The notes under the pieces are model-generated. The model saw nothing but the letters and a program-made list of their open reading frames with translations, was not told where the DNA came from and searched no databases. 42,622 nucleotides of DNA from the IMG/VR virus record IMGVR_UViG_3300029787_000073, positions 1-42,622 of that record, one strand, 5' to 3'. Positions 6,830-15,700 of the stretch are shown here, one piece after another. The position numbers and the translations under genes are program-made. How positions within the stretch are numbered: position 1 is the first letter of the stretch; each line of letters begins with the position of its first letter. The DNA comes from a virus.

Positions 6830-6891
6830 GCGAGTCGGGAGGGGTCCAGTCACCTCGGAGGCACGGATGGCTTCGCCCCTACCCAACTCGC
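6830..6891 (-). terminator. Large hairpin at the end of the leftward late block
   Basis: GCGAGTCGGG(A)GGGG (6830-6844) pairs with CCCC(TA)CCCAACTCGC (6876-6891): a 10-bp stem with one wobble, a small internal loop, then four more pairs. It begins six bases beyond the last minus-strand stop codon (6898). No T-run follows on the minus strand, so it may be a factor-dependent terminator or an RNA-stabilising 3' hairpin rather than an intrinsic terminator. Confidence 0.4.
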
Positions 6892-6897
6892 AATAAG

Positions 6898-7203
6898 CTA
6901 GGCTGCATCTTCTGGTGCAGTCTTCTTGCGCTGTCGCGCCTTGCCGAATAAGGCTGCTGCTGCAGCACCGCCAACAGCGGCGAGGGCGGGATTCGCGCCA
7001 AGAAGCGTAGATACCACGCCTTCAGCAGTCCCGGCTTGATCCGCGATGACATCGCCAACAGTAGTTTCAACTTCGACAAGCTCTCCGGTTTCCTCGTCTT
7101 CTTGGAAGACGCTCATCGGAGCAGAGAGCAGCGATCCTACAGCAGCGCACGAAGGTAGAATCGTGATCGCTATGCAGAGGAAAGCGTAAGTAAGGAATCT
7201 CAC
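6898..7203 (-). CDS. Small putative lipoprotein with C-terminal hydrophobic segment
   Basis: This 101-aa protein starts MRFLTYAFLCIAITILPSC, a lipoprotein-type signal with a lipobox-like LPSC at residues 16-19. An acidic linker (FQEDEETGELVEVETT) follows, then a long Ala/Gly/Leu-rich hydrophobic stretch (about 65-92) and a basic tail (KARQRKK). An outer-membrane lipid anchor at one end and a possible inner-membrane helix at the other is the layout of a unimolecular spanin, although it is short and the hydrophobic stretch contains Pro. It might equally be a virion or accessory lipoprotein. It starts at GTG with GGGAGG upstream; the GTGA overlaps the preceding stop, so translation is coupled to the 74-aa gene. 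It is the last gene of the late block. Confidence 0.6.
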   Translation of the reverse strand: MRFLTYAFLCIAITILPSCAAVGSLLSAPMSVFQEDEETGELVEVETTVGDVIADQAGTAEGVVSTLLGANPALAAVGGAAAAALFGKARQRKKTAPEDAA

Positions 7204-7424
7204 TTCTTGCCTCCCTTCACTTCAGCAGACTTCGACAAAGCGCGCGCGATAGCGTAGCAACCAGAGCCGAAGCCGAGAGCGATGAGAGCCCACTTAGCAA
7301 GCTCCGGGTCATCGCCCATGATGACTGTGGTACAGATCCCAAGAAGACCTGTCTGACTCAGACCCTCAGATGAGGACAATAGTGATCCTGTTGAAACAGG
7401 ACCGACGGATAGGGGTTCTTTCAT
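7200..7424 (-). CDS. Small putative membrane protein (74 aa), possible holin-like
   Basis: The N-terminal third is Ser/Gly-rich (SVGPVSTGSLLSSSEGLSQ). It is followed by a moderately hydrophobic stretch (TGLLGICTTVIMG) and then a clearer membrane helix (AKWALIALGFGSGCYAIARAL) with a basic tail (AEVKGGKK). Size and topology are compatible with a small holin or a structural membrane peptide, but there is no family signature. The start has no visible Shine-Dalgarno: the bases before the ATG are pyrimidine-rich (CCTTCCCCTTACTACT), so the start is uncertain or translation depends on context. It overlaps the next gene by four bases (GTGA). Confidence 0.5.
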   Translation of the reverse strand: MKEPLSVGPVSTGSLLSSSEGLSQTGLLGICTTVIMGDDPELAKWALIALGFGSGCYAIARALSKSAEVKGGKK

Positions 7425-7481
7425 AGTAGTAAGGGGAAGGGTTCAGGGTTGAAGCAAGAACGAAAGTGAACTTGCTAAGGA

Positions 7482-7880
7482 TTAACTGTTGCCGATGACA
7501 ACCCAGTTCGTGCCATCGCTGATGATTGTTCTGTAATCGTAGATCGCTGTCATGGTTACAGTTGTCGAGCCGTTGATCGTTTCACTACCGTCGCCGTCTA
7601 GGATGAGATTGTTTGAAGCGTGCATCTTCACAAAGGTCACAACACGACCTCTCGATGCAGCACCAGAAGCAGCCGTAGGAAGAGTCACCGTGATCGAACC
7701 TCCTGTAGTGTTACAGAAGTAAAGGTTCTTCGGACTCCCTGTTGCGTCATCAGCGAAAGCTGTAAAGCTCGCAGTCTTTGCTGCCGTGTTCAACTCAGAC
7801 ACTTGCAGGAAGTTGTTGTTGATCTTTGACGGGACTGACACAGAGAGATCGTCAGTCGATTCTAGTTCTTGATAGGTCAT
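7482..7880 (-). CDS. Putative tail-fibre tip or virion-surface protein (132 aa)
   Basis: The sequence is rich in Thr, Ser and short beta strands, with no helical domain after the first 35 residues: NLYFCNTTGGSITVTLP, RVVTFVKMHASNNLILDGDG, SETINGSTTVTMTAIYDYRT, ISDGTNWVVIGNS. Repeats of this type (short turns, NLILDGDG, a final DGTNWVVIG) are usual in trimeric beta-structured tips of phage fibres. It probably contributes to receptor binding or capsid/tail decoration, with exact location unknown. GAGG lies seven bases before the ATG. It follows the 79-aa membrane gene by nine bases and belongs to the receptor-binding/lysis cassette downstream of the tip protein. Confidence 0.6.
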   Translation of the reverse strand: MTYQELESTDDLSVSVPSKINNNFLQVSELNTAAKTASFTAFADDATGSPKNLYFCNTTGGSITVTLPTAASGAASRGRVVTFVKMHASNNLILDGDGSETINGSTTVTMTAIYDYRTIISDGTNWVVIGNS

Positions 7881-7889
7881 AGGTTGCCT

Positions 7890-8129
7890 CTAGGTTTGGG
7901 ATAGATACCACTCGATGATATTCCAGCCGAGTGTGCCGAAGAGTCCAAGGATGCCGAAGAAGACCCAACGCCGAAGACCTTGAACTTCAATGATGAATCG
8001 TTCGATTGCAGTAACACGCTCACGAAGAACATGGAACTCTGTAAACAATCCTGCGCTTCCGTTTCCACGCAACGAATCGTCTATGCGTTGAACGTGATCT
8101 CTTATCTCTTTGATTGCTTGGTCAGTCAT
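7890..8129 (-). CDS. Coiled-coil protein with C-terminal membrane helix (79 aa), XhlA/holin-like
   Basis: Residues 1-50 form an amphipathic helix or coiled coil (AIKEIRDHVQRIDDSLR; ERVTAIERFIIEVQGLRR). A single hydrophobic helix, WVFFGILGLFGTLGWNII, follows with a short tail. This order (soluble coiled coil, then one transmembrane helix at the end) is that of haemolysin XhlA-type lysis proteins and of several small phage membrane proteins. A role in membrane disruption at lysis is plausible but unproven. Its ATGA start overlaps the stop of the fibre gene upstream, so the two are translationally coupled. Confidence 0.6.
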   Translation of the reverse strand: MTDQAIKEIRDHVQRIDDSLRGNGSAGLFTEFHVLRERVTAIERFIIEVQGLRRWVFFGILGLFGTLGWNIIEWYLSQT

Positions 8130-8767
8130 GCAAGTCTCTGGATGTAAAGAGTGCAGCCTCTCGCGATGGTGTCGACGGCTGCACTCGTTGTACTTTCACG
8201 ATCAACTTTTAGATGAAGCGTGTCAGCAGCAGCGAAAGTGAAAGCGAACATAGGAACTGATAGCGCAGTCTCATCTTGACCGGAAGCTTCACGAAGGTAG
8301 CCGCCGTTACCAAGTCCGCCGATCTCTGTAGCCGTGCTGCTAGTTGTCTTGACGAATCTTAGCTTGCCGTTCCAGCGAGTAGGCGTACTGGAAGTTGCGT
8401 TGACACTAACATTCGCTGACATCGCATAAGTACCTGCCGTGTTGATAGTGATGAGGTGCTTGTTCGAACTGGTCGAGTGTGTGATGTCTTCAGTCGTTCC
8501 GGTGGTCGCTACGCCAAAAGCTGGAGAGTGCAAATTGAACTCGACAAGATTGTCAGTCGCAGATGCGTTGATGTTTTGGGTGGCTGTGTTGTAGAGGGTT
8601 ACACAGACAGGAGGCTTGCAAGCTGGTAAGCCGCCGCCAGTCGATCCGTCTCCAATGAACAGAGTCTTGTCGTCCGTTGTATAGATGGGCTCACCTTGAG
8701 CGGGAGTCCCCAAGGTTCCATCACGACGGTCTTCATCCGTCCCTCTCTTCAGCTTGATCTCAGGCAC
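8126..8767 (-). CDS. Receptor-binding / tail fibre protein with tropism-determinant-type N-terminus
   Basis: The 213-aa protein opens with IKLKRGTDEDRR, then GEPIYTTDDKTLFIGDG. This short beta unit is shared by the N-termini of phage tail fibres, hyaluronidases and major tropism determinants, and usually docks the fibre to the virion. After a small Cys-containing linker (PACKPPVC), the rest (about 55-213) is Thr/Ser-rich and beta-structured with the pattern HLITINTAGTYAMSANVSV, resembling C1q-like jelly-roll heads that form trimers. It most likely recognises the cell surface. It starts at GTG, overlapping the upstream TAG by one base, and the ATGA of the next gene overlaps its stop. Confidence 0.7.
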   Translation of the reverse strand: MPEIKLKRGTDEDRRDGTLGTPAQGEPIYTTDDKTLFIGDGSTGGGLPACKPPVCVTLYNTATQNINASATDNLVEFNLHSPAFGVATTGTTEDITHSTSSNKHLITINTAGTYAMSANVSVNATSSTPTRWNGKLRFVKTTSSTATEIGGLGNGGYLREASGQDETALSVPMFAFTFAAADTLHLKVDRESTTSAAVDTIARGCTLYIQRLA

Positions 8768-9123
8768 TACTTGTCTGCTCCTCCACCGTTGTCGCCGTTC
8801 TTCTCTTTGTCACGCTGTGCAGGATCGCCAACGATCGAGCGCATAATCCCAGCCAGCGACGTGACCACCAAAGTAATGAGGCCACACAAGGAGGCGGTGA
8901 CCTCTGGCTCCAAAAATAAGCAGGAGAACAGGAACAAGCAGACCATCAGCGTCATGTACAAACCTGCCCATACAGACAAGTGTTCAGCAGCCAAATCGCT
9001 TGCGCTCTTCGAGGCTTGAAGTTCCATCATGCGGCTACGAGCCTCAACTTCTTTAAGCAAGACAGCCGCGCGCGTATCTACGATTCTACTTTCTTCTAAG
9101 TCGTTCTTGTTTTGTTCAGCCAT
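8767..9123 (-). CDS. Putative holin-like protein with two membrane helices (118 aa)
   Basis: An N-terminal helical region (about 1-48, KNDLEESRIVDTRAAVLLKE) precedes two membrane helices, around 50-70 (GLYMTLMVCLFLFSCLF) and 76-95 (ASLCGLITLVVTSLAGIM). A charged tail (DPAQRDKEKN) ends the protein. Two helices joined by a short turn and a charged C-terminus fit class II-type holins. The position, directly after a spanin candidate and a small lipoprotein, supports a role in lysis. I chose the ATG at 9123 because AGGAGG stands seven bases upstream; an earlier in-frame start at 9153 lies inside the preceding small gene. Confidence 0.6.
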   Translation of the reverse strand: MAEQNKNDLEESRIVDTRAAVLLKEVEARSRMMELQASKSASDLAAEHLSVWAGLYMTLMVCLFLFSCLFLEPEVTASLCGLITLVVTSLAGIMRSIVGDPAQRDKEKNGDNGGGADK

Positions 9124-9134
9124 GCTGAGTCCTC

Positions 9135-9254
9135 CTAGGATTGCTGCGAACATATCGGACAGGGTTGTGGTGAATTACACTTGCCTAAGCCGACCTGTCC
9201 GCCACCTTCCGTGACGCAAGAACTGAGCAGCATAGTGATGATGAATAACTTCAT
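9135..9254 (-). CDS. Very small lipoprotein (39 aa), possible lysis-accessory protein
   Basis: The frame encodes a peptide beginning MKLFIITMLLSSCVTEGG, a compact lipoprotein signal with a good lipobox LSSC (10-13). Acylation would leave a 27-residue mature peptide with three more cysteines (26, 32, 35; PCPIC). Its ATG overlaps the stop of the spanin candidate as ATGA, indicating translational coupling, and the holin-like gene starts 11 bases after its stop. Size, lipobox and position recall Rz1-like outer-membrane lipoproteins, but it is short and lacks Pro-rich repeats. The coupling and the signal make chance unlikely. Confidence 0.6.
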   Translation of the reverse strand: MKLFIITMLLSSCVTEGGGQVGLGKCNSPQPCPICSQQS

Positions 9255-9733
9255 GACCACGGATCTTTCTTCCGCGACTTGCGGACAACGACGATCATCA
9301 TGATTGCTAAGAAGCCGACCAATCCGTAGATAACAGATGTAGGAGGCTTGCGACCCTTCATCTCAGGCAACTTGAATTCTAAGGGAGAGACTTCAACCGT
9401 AGTTTCTTCAGCATCAGACTCTTCGTCAACTGATGCGTAAAAGTCTCTGATAGCTCTACGCTCATCTCGGCTAAGGTTCTCATCTTCGAAAGAAGGGAGC
9501 GACCAAGTAAGAGCAGCGTAGGTTGATTCAGACTCTCCTTCGTACTCGAACATATTGCTATGCCCGGAGTATCCGCCGTTAGCAACGCCTGTCGTGTTGC
9601 CTTGACCGATCGTTAGCTCATCGGGCATAAGAATGTCGGCTGCTCCACCCCAAGTAGGTGTCTGACAAGATGCACACAGGAGCAGAGCCAGCAGGAGGAT
9701 ACATTGCACGGAGTAAGCTATACGAGTTGTCAT
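9251..9733 (-). CDS. Candidate unimolecular spanin (lipoprotein signal plus C-terminal membrane helix)
   Basis: The 160-aa protein starts MTTRIAYSVQCILLLALLLC and has a lipobox-like CASC ending at Cys23; the -3 position is Cys rather than Leu, so acylation is probable but not certain. A polar periplasmic domain of about 105 residues follows, with an acidic part (SVDEESDAEETTVEVS). Near the end is one strong membrane helix (TSVIYGLVGFLAIMMIVVV) and a basic tail (RKSRKKDPWS). An outer-membrane lipid anchor plus an inner-membrane helix in one chain is the defining topology of u-spanins such as phage T1 gp11, which fuse the two membranes at lysis. The ATG at 9733 lies two bases after the tip-protein stop; a longer frame would overlap that gene. 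Confidence 0.6.
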   Translation of the reverse strand: MTTRIAYSVQCILLLALLLCASCQTPTWGGAADILMPDELTIGQGNTTGVANGGYSGHSNMFEYEGESESTYAALTWSLPSFEDENLSRDERRAIRDFYASVDEESDAEETTVEVSPLEFKLPEMKGRKPPTSVIYGLVGFLAIMMIVVVRKSRKKDPWS

Positions 9734-9735
9734 AG

Positions 9736-12700
9736 TTAGAATGTTCCTCCGTCTACGTCTGCCGGATCGAACTCCGGAGGAACGTAGAGCTTTGCGGTAA
9801 ATCTTGTGACCTTCGCCTGATAGGTAGAGGCTGGCCTTGTGAACACTAGACGGAACTGACACTTCCGGAAGAACACTTCCGAAGATTGGAAGGGGACGTA
9901 TGACACGCCGGACAATGATGAGCCTGAAGTCCAACGCCATTCGATTGCAACATGAGCATTGTTTCTAGTTGCAAGATCATCATCCATCGGACCTTCAATA
10001 GACCACCTTCGACCCTCTTGACTGCCGAGCGTGAAGTCTAGGTCTGCAAGTGTCTCCGGTCTTGCTTGATGTCCTTCGATCATGCAGACGGGTATCGCTC
10101 TCTTTGCTGTTGTCAAATCGAACGCTACCATCTCGCAGTAGATCGGACCTAAGTCACTCACCGGAGAAGTGAAGTTCCATTGAAGCACTCCGCTTGCAAC
10201 CTCTAGTTCAGTCGGAACCCCTGTGATCGAAGCGTAGTCGTTCTCTGCAATCTTTGTCTCTGTACTCTTCGCGTCTACAAATGCTGTCGATGTAGTCGTT
10301 GTGGTTTTAGTCGCCACGCCGTACTTGCCCGTCAACATCTTCGCTCTCGTAAAGATAGGGAAGTTAGTTTCACCTGCGGAGTTAGTAGCGCCTACTACGA
10401 TTGCTTTAGAAGAGAACGCGCCAGCTTCAGGGGGAACGGTGAATCCGGGAGAAGAGATGACCCAGCCACCGATCCGAGATTCCAATTCGTTGACTCGATC
10501 GTCTTGACCAGACGCCACGGTGTACACCTGAGAGAATCCGTCGGTCCCGATCTCTACCGTAGGACCAGAAGGAAGTTGTGCAGTTTGAACAGGCGCAACA
10601 TCGAAGAAAGCTGTGTTCATCACAGGCTCGCTTGTCCCTCTCCATCCGACTCGCTGCGCGCGAACTCGATAAGTCAGGTCTGATCTTAGCTCTTGCGAAG
10701 TGTATCGGTAAGACTGGACAGAGTAAGGCAAGGTCTGAACAAGTTGCGGATTGCTTTCCGCTCCGGCTGATGTCATCTCGGAGACGTACAGCCTGACTTC
10801 CTTGTAAGGCATCGTTCTTTTGGAAGGTCGAAGCGTAATGTCTATCGCTGGAACGGTCAGACCATTAGCGTCTCTGAAGGTTGAGTTCGAACCTTGCAGA
10901 TTGAACGAGTCGCCGTCTGGTCCATCTGATCCGAATCCGTAAAGAGGACCATCGCCACCAACACCGGGAGACTTGAGATCGCTGATTGTTACATCAGGCA
11001 AGGTTCCGAAAGCTGTGTCTGTGTAGACCGCTTCAACGTACTCGATACCTGTCACCTGCCTCTGCATAGTCTCTGCGTCGATGGTGATGTCTGTGACAAC
11101 CATGTCTTCAACAGACTGGTCCGTCTTGCCGAAAGAATAGATGTCGCCTGTTTCAGGAATCATCCCAGTAGGCGCGCTTACATTGAGATTCGTGCGCGCT
11201 GACTTAGTCGTTGAGCCTGATGTTGGAACTTCGTTTTGCGCGACGATCAAAGTGTCTTGAACATTCGCACCCCTTACCATGTCCGTTGATGAAGAAGAAC
11301 GAACGAGGACTTCATAGGTAGAACCAGCAGTTAGCGTGACATCCCTGTCGAGTTGTATGTTACTGCCTTCGGTCCACGCTGTGACTGTGCTGCCGTCTGA
11401 GTCAGGGTTGTACAGCGGTCCCCACAAGAGTGTACCTCTGTGCGTGTTCTTGTTGATGTAGAAGCCCGTAGTGCCAGTCGCACCTTCTCCGTGAAGCCTC
11501 ATTCCCCAGATGTCAACGACAGCATTGCCTGAACCGTCAGTACCTTGAACGATAAATTCAACGTAGAGGTTGTCATAGTCAGCGTCTCCGCTGAATGCGA
11601 CGTCTACCTGATACCAGTTTGAGTCGTTGGTTGTGCTTGTCTGTTTAACTTTTGCGATCTGTGCAAGGTGTGAAGTCCAAGTAGGACTTGATCCTGTAGT
11701 GGCCGCAGAGATTGATCCTGCACCGTTCGGCGTGATCGTGTAGTGAGTCCTTGTTCCACTAAGATGACCATAGGTTCCAGTCGTTGTGGCCGAAGAGAAC
11801 TGCACTTTGACCTGAGCGTTTGCACCTGCTCCGTTAGTTGCATCAGCGCGAACAAAGAAAGTGCAACACACCTTCTCGTTGGTCATGTTTCCAGCACCAC
11901 TCGCTCCGGGCCAATTTGTTGGAAGAGTGAGAGTCTGCTTGATCGAAGGCGTATAGCTCGCCTGATCATTCGTGAACTGCATCACATAGCCACGATTCCC
12001 TGCGCTGGCTCCGGTGTCCCCTGTGTAAAACGGAGGTGCTACGGTCGTGGTGTGGGCGATCAAGTTGTCGCCACCGCCGTATGCGTTGTTGATCTTGGTC
12101 CAAGCTGCGTTCGTTGTTCCTTCGAGGAGTCCGTCAAGGTTGGAAGGATCACCAAACTGAAGAAGGTTGTTTCCTCGTCCTGTCGGGCTCGGCTTCCAAG
12201 TAGAACTTGAGGGTGCGTATGCGTAGTAGATACGCGCTTGAATGTAGTCTCCGACTGCGGCTGCTCCGCCACCTTGAGCGTCTCCGTTGTCGTAGAAGAC
12301 CGTAGCTCTCCACCAACCTGATCCGATCTCTGCGATGTTGTAGGACAGACCATAGGGCGAAGAGGTCACCGATCCGCTGAAAGCATCAAAGACAAGGTCT
12401 CCAGATCCATCCCACTTGAACGAGACTGCGCTTGTCCTTTTTACGTTCGCCCCATCTGCGTCTACGAATCTGTAGATGTTAAGACGAATACCTTCAGAAG
12501 CTCCTGTTGATGGCTCTTTCACATACACAGAGAACTCTTTTTTCTGCGCTGTGTATTCGATGCGATCTAGAGGCGAGATCGCTACGTTGTCGTTGCCGGG
12601 GAACGGATAGAGTCCGTCTGCGGTAGCCACGGTCTGCGCTGCCCAAACATTCGTTCTGTTAAATCCGCTTCGACCAAGTTGGCCTGAAGGGTAGTAGACA

Positions 12701-15700
12701 CCACCGTCCGAATCCGTCGGAAGAGAGTAGGCTAGTGCTGTGTTTGCATAACCTGATATCGGCGTTGCTGTTGAGTCTGCAACGATCAGAGATGTATTAG
12801 TAGCAGTACAGTTTCCTCCGTTTTGCTGCCAAGCGTTGACGAGGCTTGAAGAGCCCGGATGAATGTTGCTGACTGTTGCATCTGCTGCCAGTCTTCCAGA
12901 GTGTCCGTATTGAGGAACGTCATGACTTAGGAGAACACGATCGCCGGGAATCAGATGAAGAGCATCCGGTCCCACCTTGAACTTGAACTGTCTTCTTTGA
13001 AGAGCGTACTTGTTAAGCCTGTAGTAAGCGTCTCTAGTCGCTTGACTTGCTCTCGTTATGCCTAGGCGACTTGTGCGTTCTTTCCTAGTCTGACCGAACG
13101 CTGTTGGGTTCTGGATAGATGAGTGATCAACAAGAATCGTGCGCCTCTCGTAGCCATGGTTCTGATCAAGTATCTCAGACTCGATTGAGTTCGGTTGCGT
13201 CTCTGGAGACAAGTAGGCAATCTCAAGCGAACCCTGAACGACGTTCGCCATTGTGAACAAACCAACAGGATCTCTTGGCCTATCCCAAACAGGTAGAATC
13301 TTTTGACCAACTTTCACAGGCATCGCTCGACCAGCTTGGAACACATCAATCAGCGCATCCCAAAGAGGTCGTTGTTTTTCGTCAAAGACACCGTCGAAGG
13401 TGCAGCGTTTTTCATAGCCGCTAGTCTTTGCAAGAGAACTTAGACCATAAGTGTCTGCGAACTCCGTGTCTGTCGTTGAATGTGATCCCGGCCAAATAGG
13501 ACCGCCAGAAGAGTCCACTCGATTCCAACGGATCTTGAGTGTTAAGTAGCTGCTCCAGCCGTGGAAGCCGCTGAGGTCTTCAACCAAGTCCATAGAGATT
13601 ATCTCAAGAAGACTTGATGCGTTGTTCGTCCCCTCTAAATGATCATCTTGCGTTGACCAGTCAGATGTCACGCCTTTTGCTGTTACATCAGTTAGTGAAA
13701 CGAACGCGCCAACTCGCCAAGACTCTGGAACAGTTTGTTGAGTTACTCCGCTAGTGTCTTCGAGCCCGATGTAGAGGCTGAGTAGAGGAGCATTCCCGAT
13801 CGTCCCCGTGCCAGACAAAGAAGAAACCCAACCAAAGATGTCGAGTTCACCGAAAGCATCCGGCACTCCTTCATCGCAGAATGTAGACCATTCCCTAAAC
13901 TTGTTCAGGTCAAAGTTCTTCCAGTTGCCAGTAGGAGAGAACACCTGCCCCATTCCATAGACGGGATTAGACAACATATCGAGAGCGACCCAAGCAGGGT
14001 TGTTAGACCACTCTTCGTTGAAGATCGGAACATCAACTGAACCGCCCTGCCATACAGGTACTTTCTTGCCCTGACAAAGAAGCGTAATGTTTGGCGTGTT
14101 GCTGTTTACTTGATCACTAGCGCCAACGCTAACCGCTGCGTAAGCAACTCCGGGATAGCTAAACTCTTCAGTCGAGAACGCTGTGATGCTGTCTACTGTC
14201 GTTTCGCCTTCTGCGCCAGACGGAGGACTAGCAGCCTGAAGACGGAAGACTTCAACATTATAATATTCGCGAGTAGCTGTTGCGATTTCGGTTGACCAGA
14301 CTGGACCGTTCGTGGTTATGACGGTCCCGGTGTCTTCGATCTGTAGAGCACCAGTGGCAGCCGTTGTCGCATCCGGATAGGCGAAGTTCTTGTAGAAGTT
14401 AGTCGCTACAACATCGCCGTCATCCAAAGGACAACAGATTCGCAAGTTGTCAGCGTGTTCCGGATCATCGGCAAGAGATCGAATGTCATAGATACGATTT
14501 CCATATCCGTCGACTTGGTTCACTGCGTTGGACGCCCACGCTCGAACAGTCTGCGATGAGCCCCCGATAAGTCCGTCGTACATCAAGATCTGTGCGATGT
14601 TCCCACGACTCTCTTGATCAGTGTTTGACCCGTTATAGTCCAAGAGCGAACCAATGTGCAATCCGCAGTCGCTTGCTGCTGTCTTGAACATCGGAGGCAC
14701 GTGACTATAGGCTGGCATATTTGTAGCAGTTCCACGCCAAGAAAATCCGGCAGCGTTCCCTGTGTATTGGTAGTCAGAGAATCCGCTCATCTGGAAGCCA
14801 GATTCTCCCAACTGGACCTCTCTCTCGACTCCGTTGACATAGAGTCTGAACTTTCCATTGCCTCCAGTTGGAGTCCAAAAAGTTCCGTCGTATGAGACGG
14901 TGATGTGATTCAGGTCATACTGATCTGCTGCGTTGGGCCAAGAGGCTGCGCTGCTGCTTGTTGTGCCGATTGGCGTTGTTGATCTCCACCAACTACCAGC
15001 CCAGTCATTAATGGCTACGTTGCTTTTGTCGTAGGCGTCGATCCTCAAGTAGACATCTCCGACATTTCCCGGCATCCAACTTGCGTAGTTCACGCAAAGC
15101 CGAATGCCGAAGAACATACCGTAATGGCCTAGGAGGTCCGGAGTGTTCAGACCCCAAAAGCCGTTTACGTTGGAGTCCATGTCGCTGATCTGAGACTTGT
15201 CATTTGACCAACTCATCAGCCACATATTCTTGGAATGGCTGAGAGTTCGCATGCTCGCCCAACAGGCGAAGGTGAACTTGAGGTTGGGATCAAAGCCTGA
15301 AGAGCCCGGACGCATCAATGCCATTCCGCTGCTCGTCGTATTGAACAACGTATCGTCTGTATCAGCCGTGCATTGGTAGTATCCCTGACTCGATGGCGCG
15401 GTGTAGTCAACGCTGTCATAAAGAGAGAACGGGATGTCAACGCTAAACGGCGATCTTGTCAGGGCATTCACCGTGAACGGTGGCAACAAGATCACATCGG
15501 AAGTTGCAGAGCCAGCAGAGTCTGTCTTCCAATACTGAACTCTTATCGTTTCAGAGTGCGGATCAAGTGATCCGTCATCGTTCTGAACGAAGAGTCCTTT
15601 TGCGAACAAGATCTGAACATCAGCTACGTCAGCCTTGGATGACAAGAACTGAGAGATGAACTGCGTCGAGTCATCGTCGATGATTCTGTTAGCGTAAGAG

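Noticed and set aside
6567-6897. Possible tRNA genes in the structured gap
   Set aside because: Stem lengths, lack of a proper T-loop and absence of a seven-base acceptor arm do not fit a tRNA; I see no tRNA gene anywhere in the window.
7440-7480. Small GCAAG/CTTGC hairpin after the 132-aa gene as a terminator
   Set aside because: Only five base pairs with a large loop and no T-run; too weak to call.
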